Source: Populus alba (lineage: Eukaryota; Streptophyta; Magnoliopsida; Malpighiales; Salicaceae). Taken from it: DNA of 64,000 bases. Both the position numbers and the translations under genes were made by a program. Shown piece after piece: positions 24,641 through 35,236 of the stretch (within the stretch, counting starts at the first letter, position 1; every line of letters starts with the position of its first letter). The notes below the pieces were generated by a model that was not told the origin of the DNA, did no database searches, and saw only the letters and a program-made list of their open reading frames with translations. The stretch is taken from positions 4,507,493 to 4,571,492 of the forward strand of contig NC_133287.1 in assembly GCF_005239225.2 (NCBI RefSeq). Reading direction: 5' to 3'.

Positions 24641-25710
24641 AAACATCAGCAAGTTGGAATTTGGAAAAAATGCGGTCAGTGGACATAAATATAATTAATC
24701 CGGCAGTCCATTTAGCTAAAAACGAAAGGCACAAGCATTATATATTTTCTATAAAATTTATTTGCCTTTACTTAATAAAGATGCAATCTCTTTTTTCTTT
24801 CTTTTCAATTCGTGGATTTATTTAATTAATCAGGATATGTACATAAACAATGTTCATGAGTTAAGAGAGAAAGGAGGGACACCAAATCATATCCTGAGAG
24901 ATAGTTTATACATCTAAATTCTAACCCTATTGAAAAATTATAGTGCTTAATTGATAAATAACTTCAACTACTATTGGAGTAATTAAGCGGAAATAATTAA
25001 TATTCATAGGATCCTTGATCTGAGGATAATTTCTTCATCTTCTTTTCATCTTAATTTGATCTTATGTGAAATATGAAAGGAGTCAGGTCCAGTATTCCTA
25101 TATATCATCCAAAATCATGACACACTGACATGGTCGAGTAACGCATGCAGTCTCACAACACAACGATACCTAATCCTTAAAAGTATGTGTGTGTGTGTTT
25201 TACTTTAGACATACACACACACAAACACACACTACATCATTTAATAATTTTATCAACAAAAGTTTTTTATTGGTATGAGATTACCATTCCATCGGTGAAG
25301 ATTTTATCGATTAATTCATTGACGGAATGCATCCATCGATATAACGTTCATTGGTAATTCTATCATCTATCACTAATTTTTTCGGTAAAAAAATAATTAA
25401 AAACCAATGGTTTTACAAAAGAAAAATACATGCCAAAAAAAAAAAATTCCCCACTAGAAATATACCGACGGATTGATTCCGCTTGTATTCCCTTTGGTAG
25501 ATCACCAACGGAAGTATATCGTTGGTAATTGTATCATATGCAGTAAATGCTTTTCTAACTCTCTGGAAAATACCAACATAATAATTATGTCTATAAGTTT
25601 GTCCGTGATAATTAAAAAATATTTTTATGAATAAAATTGTATAGAATAATAAAAAAAGAAAATAATTAAACAAATACAATTGTATAAAATTGAAATATGT
25701 AAAAATAAAA

Positions 25711-26700
25711 TTGTCGCAAACCACAAGTCGTTCAAGTGTTCAACCTCTAATGATAATCTACATAAACCATCCAATGAAAAATCTCATAAACCCTTTTTAG
25801 GAGTGAGGGATTGCTATACTTCAAATGATAAATTTATCAATTTGCCCTTTAAGTAAGATTACAAATATTATTTTAGGATAATTTTATAAATTTATTCAAT
25901 TATGTCCCTACTTGCTTTTTTTTCTAGGTCTAAAATTATAATCCCTTGTATTAATTATATCATAGTCCTTAATTTCTAAAATTTATTTATAATTAAGTCA
26001 CATTTGATTAATCATTCCATTTTAATTTCTAACCAATGATTCTTATGTGTGTGACTCATTAGGTTTTCTAATAAGTTGATCCAAATATAAATCATAATTC
26101 TAAATATAAATCAACCATGGATTAAAATAATTGTTTCAAATAATTTCTTTCATATTCCATTTAGAATTGTGGACTTCAACTTTGGGGTATTGATAAATAC
26201 AAACTGAAGAAAAGGCAAACTACATATAATTGAAGATCAAGTACAATATGTAGCAATTTGTCATGATTTCCTGAATATTAGAAAAATATAAGTAGCTTGA
26301 CTTAACTTGTCAGTGACTAGTTTCTCAGTATAATTAATTTTTATAATTTTATAATTTTTTTGTAAATTATTTTTGTCTCATGAACTTTATTTTTTACTCT
26401 AGATTAATTAATTAAACATTATATTAATTAATTAAATATAAATAAATATTAAAAATAATAAATTTTTTTTATTAATAATAAATATATTTTACATTAATAA
26501 ACAGTAACCAATCAATTTTCTTCTTACAAAACTTTGGGCATATTTGGACACCGCATCGAAAAGAACATCTTTGATTACCTGTGGGCCTTCAGGATCGCTT
26601 TTTGTAGCTTGCTATTTTGTTCATATTATATATTCTCGCTGGCCTAAGAAGGCACTGCAGATCCGATTCAATGCACATCTCCAAACGACAGTAAACCGCT
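25711..26700. repeat. Left flank of unit 2, patchwork of unit 1 and API5 pieces
   Basis: Most of this stretch follows the unit 1 flank (5114-6417). At about 26519-26549 about 30 bases match the API5 exon at 42331-42361 (ACTTTGGGCATATTTGGACA) in place of the unit 1 sequence. From 26697 it switches to a mixture of the API5-side sequence at 42828-42965 and GLR exon 2 fragments. There is no intact gene. Confidence 0.75.
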
Positions 26701-26807
26701 TTGGAAGTTTATTATTGCAATCTCTGAACCAAAATCTTTAAGATGCCTTAGTTTTCTATTTTAGGGAGATGCCAGCATTTGTAACCATCTACCAAATTTC
26801 CAAGAAT

Positions 26808-27805
26808 ATATAATCTTCGTAACTTACAACCCTCCTCCAGTTATAAGATTGAATAATTGCTGCAATGCATTTTATTTGGTTAGAATCACTGTGAGCCATT
26901 CTTATCAAGAAAGGCCAACGAGATGATGCTAATGGTGGTGTTATGGCAGGTGCAGAAAATGAAATAACTGGAACTTTAAATTGGCTTCCAACATCAGCAA
27001 CTAAAGCTGCCTCATCCCATCTTTCCATACCAATAATCACTTCCACTTCATTCTCTTCAATCAACTTTTCAGCTGCAAGAATAATTCATGGAGCAACATT
27101 AGTGTAGTCACTCTTGTCATGGCTAAACGTTAAAAGTACATGGAACCATATATCATAAAGTGAGACCAAAAAAGAAGAAGAATATTACCAGCACGAGCAG
27201 CTTGAAGGGGGCTACTCCGGGAATCCTGAAAGTGAAGAGACAGCTTGTGATTTGGAGACCCATTGTTGAACTTTCGAACTGCAATTTCCATTGCTGTTTT
27301 CTCTTCTTTCCCGGTTCTTGAATTGACATCAATGATGGCGCCAATGTTTGTAACTTTACCATCATTGATGTCTTTAGCTCCATGGGGGAGAGTAGTGACT
27401 AAAAAGGAGGTGACTACAGGAAACAGTTGAAAGACTAGCAAGAATTATAGAGATGAAACACAGAATAGAAGTAGAGAAATATACTGCTGTAATGCAGAGG
27501 AAGAAGAAGAAATGTCTATATGTTTTATTCACTTGTTACGTTCCCAGCACTATTACATTCATTTATATACTGCTGTAGATGAAAAGCTTGGTTACGTTTT
27601 CCTACTCAGCTGTAACAGAATGCATTAACTGGCTAACCATTATATTCTCTATTCTCTTTTGACAGGTGGCTGAAGCAGAGTGGCTGAAGCTTGAAGCTGA
27701 GCTCCACAATCTTGAGAGTCCGTTAAAATTAATGATAGGGAAAGACATTAGAGCTTTGTCTTCAAAGCATATCATACTAGTTTTGGCCATACCGTTATTG
27801 AACAA
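26808..27805 (-). pseudogene. GLR-3: truncated GLR pseudogene (exon 1 and start of exon 2)
   Basis: Exon 1 (27709-27805 plus 27189-27427) is split by a 281-bp insertion after LSRLW. Exon 2 starts at 27072 and follows the family up to QSYNWRRVV, then loses homology close to 26808, so more than 80% of the coding region is missing. A 4-base deletion in the YEDY region shifts the frame near the break. The upstream region and exon 1 are GLR-1-like (MFNNGMAKT), but exon 2 ([15 protein letters not shown]) is GLR-2-like, suggesting gene conversion. The break coincides with that of GLR-5. Confidence 0.88.
27428..27708 (-). mobile_element. LTR-like insertion in exon 1 of GLR-3
   Basis: This 281-bp block is absent from GLR-1, -2, -4 and -5. 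On the minus strand it starts TGTGGAGCTC, ends TAGTCTTTCA, has a TATATAAATG box and a later AATAAAAC, and so looks like a short solo LTR. No clear target duplication is visible; about seven bases of the original exon seem lost. Confidence 0.55.
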
Positions 27806-27888
27806 GTAACCTCAACATATGAAAAAAAGAAAGTATATGTGGACCGTGATGTTTGAGAGGAGAACGCGAATTTTCCAAGGAATGATGT

Positions 27889-27894
27889 ACGCGT
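27889..27894. promoter_or_regulatory. CGCG box upstream of GLR-3
   Basis: ACGCGT is kept within the conserved upstream block of this truncated copy. The GTGTGGTCATCGCT direct repeats are also kept, near 27954 and 27997. The rest of the block, to 28663, is noncoding. Confidence 0.4.
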
Positions 27895-28663
27895 TATTTT
27901 CACACGTCTTAGACTTGGCTTTTGCTGGAAGTATTTAGCAAGGACAAGTTTTTGTGTGGTCATCGCTGCCTAAGATCAGTAGATCACACTGTTTATGTGT
28001 GGTCATCGCTAGCTCTCAAATCAGCTAGTCATGCTTGGTGGCTCCCGAGAATTAAAATTGAGTTAATTTCATTTTACCCCTTGTATAAATTATACGAGTT
28101 TATCATTTTTTAAAAAATATTTTCTTTCAATTACCTGAGTTGATTAATTTTATTTTACCCTCGTGTGTAAAAGAAAGAAGATAAATAGATAAAATGTTAA
28201 AAAAGTTAGTGATGGAGAAGAAACTTGAGTGAAAATCGATAGTTATCAAAAAGGTAAAATAAAATGAACTTTTTTAAAAAATTCACGAGTTATTCAAAGA
28301 TATTACATGATAATAGGATAGGTGATAGTAGAAAAGTTGTAGAATATTTATTTTTCCAAAAAACAAAACAAAGTTTGATATAGACTTTGAAAAAAAAACA
28401 AACTATAATCATACTTAAAAATAAACTAAAATCCTAATGGTATTTCAAAAAAAAAAAAACTCAATATATTTAAATTAAATTAAAAAATCCATAAAGTGAT
28501 ACATATAATATATATTTAGCCCTTTGATTTTTGATTAAATACACTTACAATATACACACACACTTTGAATCACCAAATAAATAAATTCATTTAAGATAAG
28601 ATATAACTCCACCCTAAAACAATTCTGGGTAAGATATCATATAACATAAGGCCACTCAAGGCC

Positions 28664-31029
28664 TGTCATAATTCATATTGGGGTTCTCCTCAAATTCACC
28701 TTTTCTATTCCAAAATAATAGTAGTGAGAAAAGGATGCTAGAGCGCCCTGAAAATGGCTAGAATTGGGTTAAGGAGGTTAAAAAATATAAAGATTGAAAT
28801 TTGACAGTAATTTGTTGACTAATGAGAGCCCTTTTGACAAAAAAAATTTAATTTGATGAAGAAAAATCCAAAATTAAATGTTTATGGACTCAATTAAATT
28901 TTATTGAAGGTTTAATTGAATTTATAGAGGGTTGGATTATAAGAAAAATTGATTTTGAATTCAATTTGGGCTTTAATTGGAAGAAATTAAAGTTCTAGGG
29001 TCATATTATAATTTTTGAGAGTTGATTTGGTTAAATCAGGGGTTTAATTGCATAAATATTGAAGTTTGATGGCCAATTAGGGACTTAATTGAATAAATTC
29101 GAAACCAAGGACCAAACTGGAAGAGGTGCGTAAATTGAGGGGATGTTATTGACAAAATCAGGAGCCAAATTGAAGAAATTGGAAGTTTATTGATCAATTG
29201 AGGGTCAAATTGCATAAATCAGAGACCAAGAACTAAAGTGAAAAAAAACAACCAACTTCAGGGCCGACGATTGAATTTGGTAAAGATGCAATTGAATTGG
29301 TTTTTAAAATCAAAATTTACAATTTAGGACTTGATTGAACAAATCACAAATTGAGGATTGATTTGGAATTTGGCACAATTTTGCTGCCATTTTCTTTTAA
29401 ATGAAATGACGCTTCTTGTCCAAAATAGCATCGTTTCATCCACTGTTCATTGAAAAAAAAGAAGCCTAAAACGGTGCCGTTTTGAACGGCATTGTAGGTC
29501 TACTTCTTCCCTGGACGCACGAGTTAGGGGAAGAAGAAGCAGCAACCTTCCCCTGCATTTCTCCTCTCCTTCTTTCCTTGAAACTTCAAAAAAACACCGA
29601 CCACAACCCCACTTGCCTAATCTTTGCCCACGGGTCAGTAAAAAACAAAAGGGACATACCCCTTTGGCGGCTGCATGGTGGCCACCTCGGCTACCCTACC
29701 CTTGCGTCATGATTGGGAAGGGGTAGGAGGCCTCTCTCCCCCTGTTTTTTTTTTTCCTATAAATACAGGGGAAGAGAGAGCATAAGGGAGGAGAAGAGAG
29801 GAAGAAAAGAAAAAAAAATTGAGATGAAGAAGGGAAGGAAAATAGAGAGAGAAAGAAATAAAACAGGGGAAGAAACAGGAAGAACCGTCACCTCCACCTT
29901 CCTCGCCGCCGCCACGAGAACCGTCTTGAGCCGTTGTCTATAGCAGCTCCACCGCCAACTGAGGCAAAGGAGAAACTAAACTGAAACAAAGAAAAAAAAA
30001 AGCAGGGGAACCCTTGGCCGCTTCAATTCTGCCACCTCCCCAGCCACCAGCAGTTGTGTTCTAGCACCTCCACCATCACTAGCAGTACTGTGAGCCACCA
30101 CATGCCAGCCTCCTTCTCTTTCCCTTTCTTCTTCTTCTTCTTCTTCAGGTCTCGCCACTGTTCACGTTGCATGTGAACAGTGGAGAGATCCACTATTTAA
30201 TGGGCCGACAACATCGGCCCAAACCAAAATGGTTGGGTTGGGCCTGCCAAATTCTAAAAATTGCAAAAATTTGTTTTTTTGAAAAATTGTAATTTTTTGT
30301 CTATTTTTCTACAAAATTTTTCTTAATATTGGTTTATATTTTTATACCATAAAAATACAAAATCCGATATTAAAATACCCGGTTTTTGTCAAAACATAAA
30401 AAAAAATATTTTGTTTCATGCATATGGCCAAGTCTCTCAAAGTTAAAATCATATTGTATTTTCATACAACAAAGAAAACTTCAAAAAAATAACTTTTAGC
30501 ATGCATTTTGGCTTTAATAACTAGTTTATTAAAGTCATGATAATTTAGCCAATATTTCAAAAATTCCAAAAAAAATATTTTCTTTTGTTTTAGTATCAGG
30601 GATTACAAATTTATACATAAAACATATTCCCGATATTAAAAAGGTATTTCTTTTGACGACATAGAACAATTAGGTTTTTACCTGATACGATAAGGATCTC
30701 TTTACAGATGAAGACTTTTCTTAAACCGTAAACAGACTGACAATTAGAAACCACAACAAGACCTTAGATTTTATCAGACAACAAAACAATGTATCTTATC
30801 TTAAGTAGGGCGTAGTTGGGGTGCTAATACCTTTCCTTTACGCAACTAATTTCCATACCTGATCTCTGAGACCAGTTAGGGTTCCCAGTGACTATAATAA
30901 TAGGTGGCGACTTCCATTCAAAATTTCCACGGATAGAAAACAAGAATTTCTTGTCTCCCTATATTTTCTAGATAGACTTACATATACTTGAGAGTGAACG
31001 ATTCACTGTGACGCCGCACACATGCGATA
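28664..31029 (+). mobile_element. Solo LTR of a TAT/Ogre-like retrotransposon (unit 2)
   Basis: This 2366-bp insertion starts TGTCATAATT and ends CATGCGATA, with the 5-bp target duplication AGGCC on both sides (28659-28663 and 31030-31034). The uninterrupted site is visible at 15490-15520. It is homologous to the 5' LTR at 47592. A TATAAATA box lies at 29758-29765, the motif pair AAAACGG/CCGTTTT near 29468, and an inverted repeat TGGGCCGA/TCGGCCCA at 30201-30221. The 3' part carries TAGGTGGCGACTTCC, typical of this LTR group. No internal domain remains. Small ORFs inside are low-complexity. Confidence 0.88.
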
Positions 31030-31034
31030 AGGCC

Positions 31035-32744
31035 CGGCAAGGTCATTTAAGGCCACTCAAAGCCAAGGCCGCTCCAGTCACACAAGCTCATTCAAGTTCA
31101 ATCACAAGTTTATAAAGAGCAAACAACACAACCACACATATTTTTCTTCCTCCTTATCTTTCACTCTTTTTGCTATACTTTTTTTTTCTCTTGCAATTTA
31201 CTAACTTAAATGTGTAAGGGTTTTCTTATTCTTAGAAGATACTTGTTCTTGCTAGAGAACATGGAACAACCCAAACTAGACACTTCAACCTAAAAAGTAA
31301 TTGACAAAAACTAAAATCCAATCTCAATTTTTAATGACTTCATAATTAATATGTAAAATATCATAGTCATTAAAATTTCAATTTATCCTAAATTTTAAAT
31401 GTAAAAAATTATGTTCAATCTTAATATGTAATTATATAGGCGCTCGAACTTATCTGATTTTCAAAATTGAGTATTTAATCAAACTTTTTATTTCTTACAA
31501 CAAATTGTTAATGGATGAGTGTTAGTTAAGTACTGTTGATGTGTCTATTACGTGATGATATGGACACTTACGGGCTAATATTATTAATGAGATGCCACAT
31601 CAATATGTAAATAAAAGAAAAAACTCCATCCAAAACCAATTTTAAATAAATTAGGAAAAAGTTATTTAAATAAATTAAAATACACACACACTTCTAATTT
31701 TCTACAATGTTTTGGAGGGGTTTTTTTTTCTTTTATTTACTTATTGATGTGGCATCTCATTAAAATATCATTACTAAATGTTATCTTAAGTTAAGTTCTA
31801 GTGTCCATATTTTATTTAATTTATTTTTCTAGAACTTGACTTTCAGTCCCAAATGCGTTTTTCTAAATATTTCTTGCTCCCTCCGGTCTCTTCGATGAAC
31901 TTAGAACGATTCCTTCCTTTGACCCGTTCCAATAATTATAAATAGATACCCTCATCCCTCACGTCAATTGCGTTAACAGATTCCCAAAATCAGAGACTGG
32001 TAGCAGAATTCAGGTCTCTAAACTTCGTGAAATCACCATAGCGATCGTGTATTAGCCCAATTAACAGACAGTCACCGAAATGATTTAAACAAATTATTCA
32101 TCACCTAATAAATTCTTATAAAATAATTTATGATTGATAGAAGTGTTAAAAAAAAAAAAAATACTTTTGACAAGTAGAAGAGACCAAGAAAAAATAAATA
32201 GTAGAAGAGACCATGATCGCGATATGGCAAATGGGTGCTTCTGTATCATGGGAGCAGCCCAAACCCACATGGAAAAACTTGTTGGAAACCAAGAAAAAAT
32301 AAATAAATAATAGAACTCAAAGAAATACTCTTGATATCATGTAAAAACAAAATGAAAATTGTATATTTCATGTATCTCACAAAAAAGTATTGAGGATATT
32401 TATACAAGCCTATACTACTACCCCAATGGAAAATACAATCAAAGGATTTTTGTTACATATATTTGGCCACAAATCAGTCAAAGATAATTACTTGTGTCTC
32501 TAGGTTTGCATCTTTCACATATTTACTATAGTTTGGAGATGTGTTTTGAACCAGACCTGAAGTGGCCAAAATATCCAAATCTAACCAGTATATTCATATC
32601 AGCTCATTCACACCTTGCAGTACATATGCGAAAAGAGAGCGTCAGACCACATTGCTGCTTTTTTGGGTGTCAGAATCTGGAAAATTTACAACTTCAATTT
32701 CAGCTGGTGATGAGGAGAGACGATTCTCTGGAGTGTCTTCAGGA
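31035..32744. other. Spacer downstream of GLR-4
   Basis: This is noncoding sequence homologous to 15501-16823, plus the MITE-like element at 31558-31810. No gene is seen. Confidence 0.5.
31558..31810. mobile_element. MITE-like inverted-repeat element
   Basis: The ends carry ATATGGACAC and its reverse complement. Inside lie long inverted arms of about 45-50 bases, including AATGAGATGCCACATCAATA on the left and the complementary sequence near 31720-31765. It has no coding capacity. It is absent from the matching place near 15960 and present at 47344-47587. The target duplication is unclear. Confidence 0.65.
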
Positions 32745-33626
32745 TTAGAGAGAAGAGTTCGATTCATGGATATCAGGGGAAGGATCAGAAATTGGAGATT
32801 CTCCTGGACTCACAGTCTCTCCATGATAGATATACCTTGCTAGAGCAACTGTTTTTTCCCAAACACTCTTATCACTTGGAGTTGCATTGCCTCTGTCCTC
32901 CACTTCTTGTTTATAGTAGTTTTTCAGCAATTGAAACAGAAATAGGAGAAAACAAATGGTCGAAGTAGCACCGGTTATAGCGTAGATACCCCAGAAGCTT
33001 TGCAGGCTCAAGCTTCCAGTTATATCATTGTCAGTTGCATTGCTGAAGCACTCTCGCGACGGAGCAAACCACTTGTCTTCCAAATGTTTTAGTTCTCCAT
33101 CTTCTGATAGCTTCAGGATCGCTTTGGAAAAATCTGCGGCGATAGGAGAGCCTTTCTGAAATACCTGGAAACAGAATCAGAGCAGTATTCAATCAGTCAC
33201 TTATGCAGGGAAATGCATCTTTGAAAGAGTGCTAGTAATTGCTTGACTATTTAACTGAAATTTTTTATGGTAATCTGTCATGAACTCACAAAGCCTAGTC
33301 CACCAAATCTGTAGGTAGGAGTGGTTGCAGTATATCGCTTGCAGTGATGACCGATGAAAACTTTCTCATATGGGAGTTCGAGAAAGGCAGCAGATATGGA
33401 GGCACTTTCAAATTCCCCTTCATAGTTGTATTCATAGCCAACATTCTTGATGTTCTCTGGTTTGAATCCTAGCACATTCTTCAGATAATTCCGTACAAAT
33501 GAATCTCCATCACAGCCAACTTTTAAGCTGCTCCTTTTCAGCCACTCAATATCGGTAACATTTGGCTGCAGACGTCGGACAGTCAGCATTGAAGAGAGAC
33601 TGGCAGTGTAGCTCGAAGTTAAGATC

Positions 33627-33967
33627 TGAAAGTGTTTGAATAGTAAACGTGTATGAGAAGAAAACTGATAGAAAGAAGTAGAAGAGAAAATACAGAAACT
33701 GTTGTATTGAATTTTGATGAAAGAAATGAATAATCCTGATTGCATACATTCCATGCAATCGTTACACATATTTATTAAAAAATAGAATAACAGAATTCCA
33801 AACTTATAGCATGTAATCATGCTATTATCTGTTAACATCAAAACAGAAAAACAAACTCCTAGAGACTAGGACAATGGATTATTATTAGCAAGATAATTAG
33901 AAATAACAGAAAGCAAAAGACTCGTTGACAGCTCCTCCAATGACAGCTTTAGAAGCAAACTTCAACA
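33627..33967 (-). mobile_element. Solo LTR in the M3 exon of GLR-4
   Basis: This is the same insertion as in GLR-2, with the same GATCT target duplication (33622-33626 and 33968-33972). It is five bases shorter because one arm of the internal palindrome has been trimmed. Confidence 0.85.
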
Positions 33968-34197
33968 AGATCAATACTACGAAAAGCCACACGAGAAGAA
34001 CCACTCTGGTGAGGTTACTGTATATCTTCTCCCCTGCATAAAAAATTAAATCTTATGAATTTTCTCTACCATAGCTATATAAATGTCAACGATTGATTAT
34101 AATGTTATCTCATGCAGTAAGAAATGCAGCTGCCAAAGCTGGATGAGATGCATTTTCTCTGGTGCACACTTAAGACACTTGTGTGGATAGCACAATA

Positions 34198-34354
34198 AAC
34201 TATTCTAGTTTTACTGTTTCTCGAAAGCAACTTACTGTGTGCAAAATAAAGAGAGGAGAAAGTAAACCAGAGAGTAAACTATTCTAGTTTTACTGTTTCT
34301 CGAAAGCAACTTATTGTGTGCAAAATAAAGTGAGGAGAAAGTAAACCAGAGAGC
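34198..34354. repeat. 79-bp tandem duplication across exon 3 donor of GLR-4
   Basis: This is the counterpart of 18377-18534, with the same altered donor (ATAAGT) next to the exon and the intact GTAAGT further on. Confidence 0.85.
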
Positions 34355-35204
34355 TGTGCCAATCTGATTCTTCCATGGGCCGTTGAATTCAGGATTGGTG
34401 TGATGCTCCAAGAACCACACTATGAACATTGTGAAGATCAATACGGCACCAGTGACCAACCACATGTCCTTTGTAAACGGCTTCATAAACATCCATGCTG
34501 ACTCTTTAGACACTTCTGGAACTATCATTGACAATCCTGATTCTGCATATGGTTGAGTAAACTCAACCTTTTCTGCTCTCCTGGCTAGTATGGTTACATC
34601 GCCGACAATGGCATCGTATGTCTTTTTAAAAAAAAAATCAGCACAAAAGATAAGCAAACTTTGTTATATAAAAAGCCTTAGAAATAAATATATGTTATTC
34701 TAGGTAGAGAAAAATTAAATCTACCCTCATGGGAGGTTACATCTATTTCTTTTATAGCTTTCGAGGTCCGTCTTTTTCATGAAATGAAAAAGGTTCGATA
34801 TAAGTTAAATATCTATATTTTATCATGTTAAAATATCACTAACTTATTAGAATAGAATATTTTTAATTTATTAAAGGAAAATATATCTAATTATGGATCT
34901 AGAAATTTACCAAACCCACACAAGTCTGAGCTCAGTACTTGTCTAAGGCTGAAGATTATGGGTCTAATGATTCTCTAGACCCATACATGTTTGGGCTCAG
35001 CGCTTAGCTGAGCCGAGAGATGGTAAGTCCAGAGGTTCATCAGACACAATCATGTCTAGAATTAGTATGCAGTTGAGTCTTGAGATAATGACTTGATAAT
35101 TCAAAAAAGTTGTATATATTCGGGCTCCATACACTTTGATGAATTAAGTAATACTCTAAAAGGCGTAAGAAAAGTACTATAGTTTTCCCCACGTCTTTTT
35201 TACA

Positions 35205-35236
35205 TAAGAGTTTCACTGTGCACAGTGAAACTCTTA
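35205..35236. repeat. 32-bp perfect palindrome in GLR-4 intron 2
   Basis: Identical to the palindrome at 19385-19416, followed by a shorter T-run. The repeat modules of intron 2 continue to about 36100. Confidence 0.9.

Larger units (their letters stand above)
15501..25673. repeat. Segmental duplication, copy 1 (GLR-2 block)
   Basis: This block matches 31035-41486 almost base for base over most of its length, with a steady offset near 15812 and few indels. It carries GLR-2, its downstream and upstream flanks, and the spacer beyond. The paired ends are at AAGGCCCATCAAGGTC (15500) and AATAATTAAACAA (25673). A ~330-base stretch of copy 2 (31490-31830), which includes a MITE-like inverted repeat, is absent here. 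Confidence 0.9.
22452..25673. other. Spacer upstream of GLR-2
   Basis: This is noncoding and nearly identical to 38264-41486. An ORF at 23073-23480 (minus) shows no domain and lies in sequence with an LTR-like look. Near 25187-25230 a GT-rich stretch is followed by a CA-rich stretch that could fold back. From 25260 to 25540 there are repeats on the theme ACCGACGGA/TCCATCGAT, of the kind found near the ends of some DNA transposons, but no clear terminal repeats were found. Confidence 0.45.

Noticed and set aside
25260..25540. CACTA-type transposon
   Set aside because: ACCGACGGA-like subterminal repeats and a CACTACA string are present, but no matching terminal repeats or 3-bp target duplication could be found.
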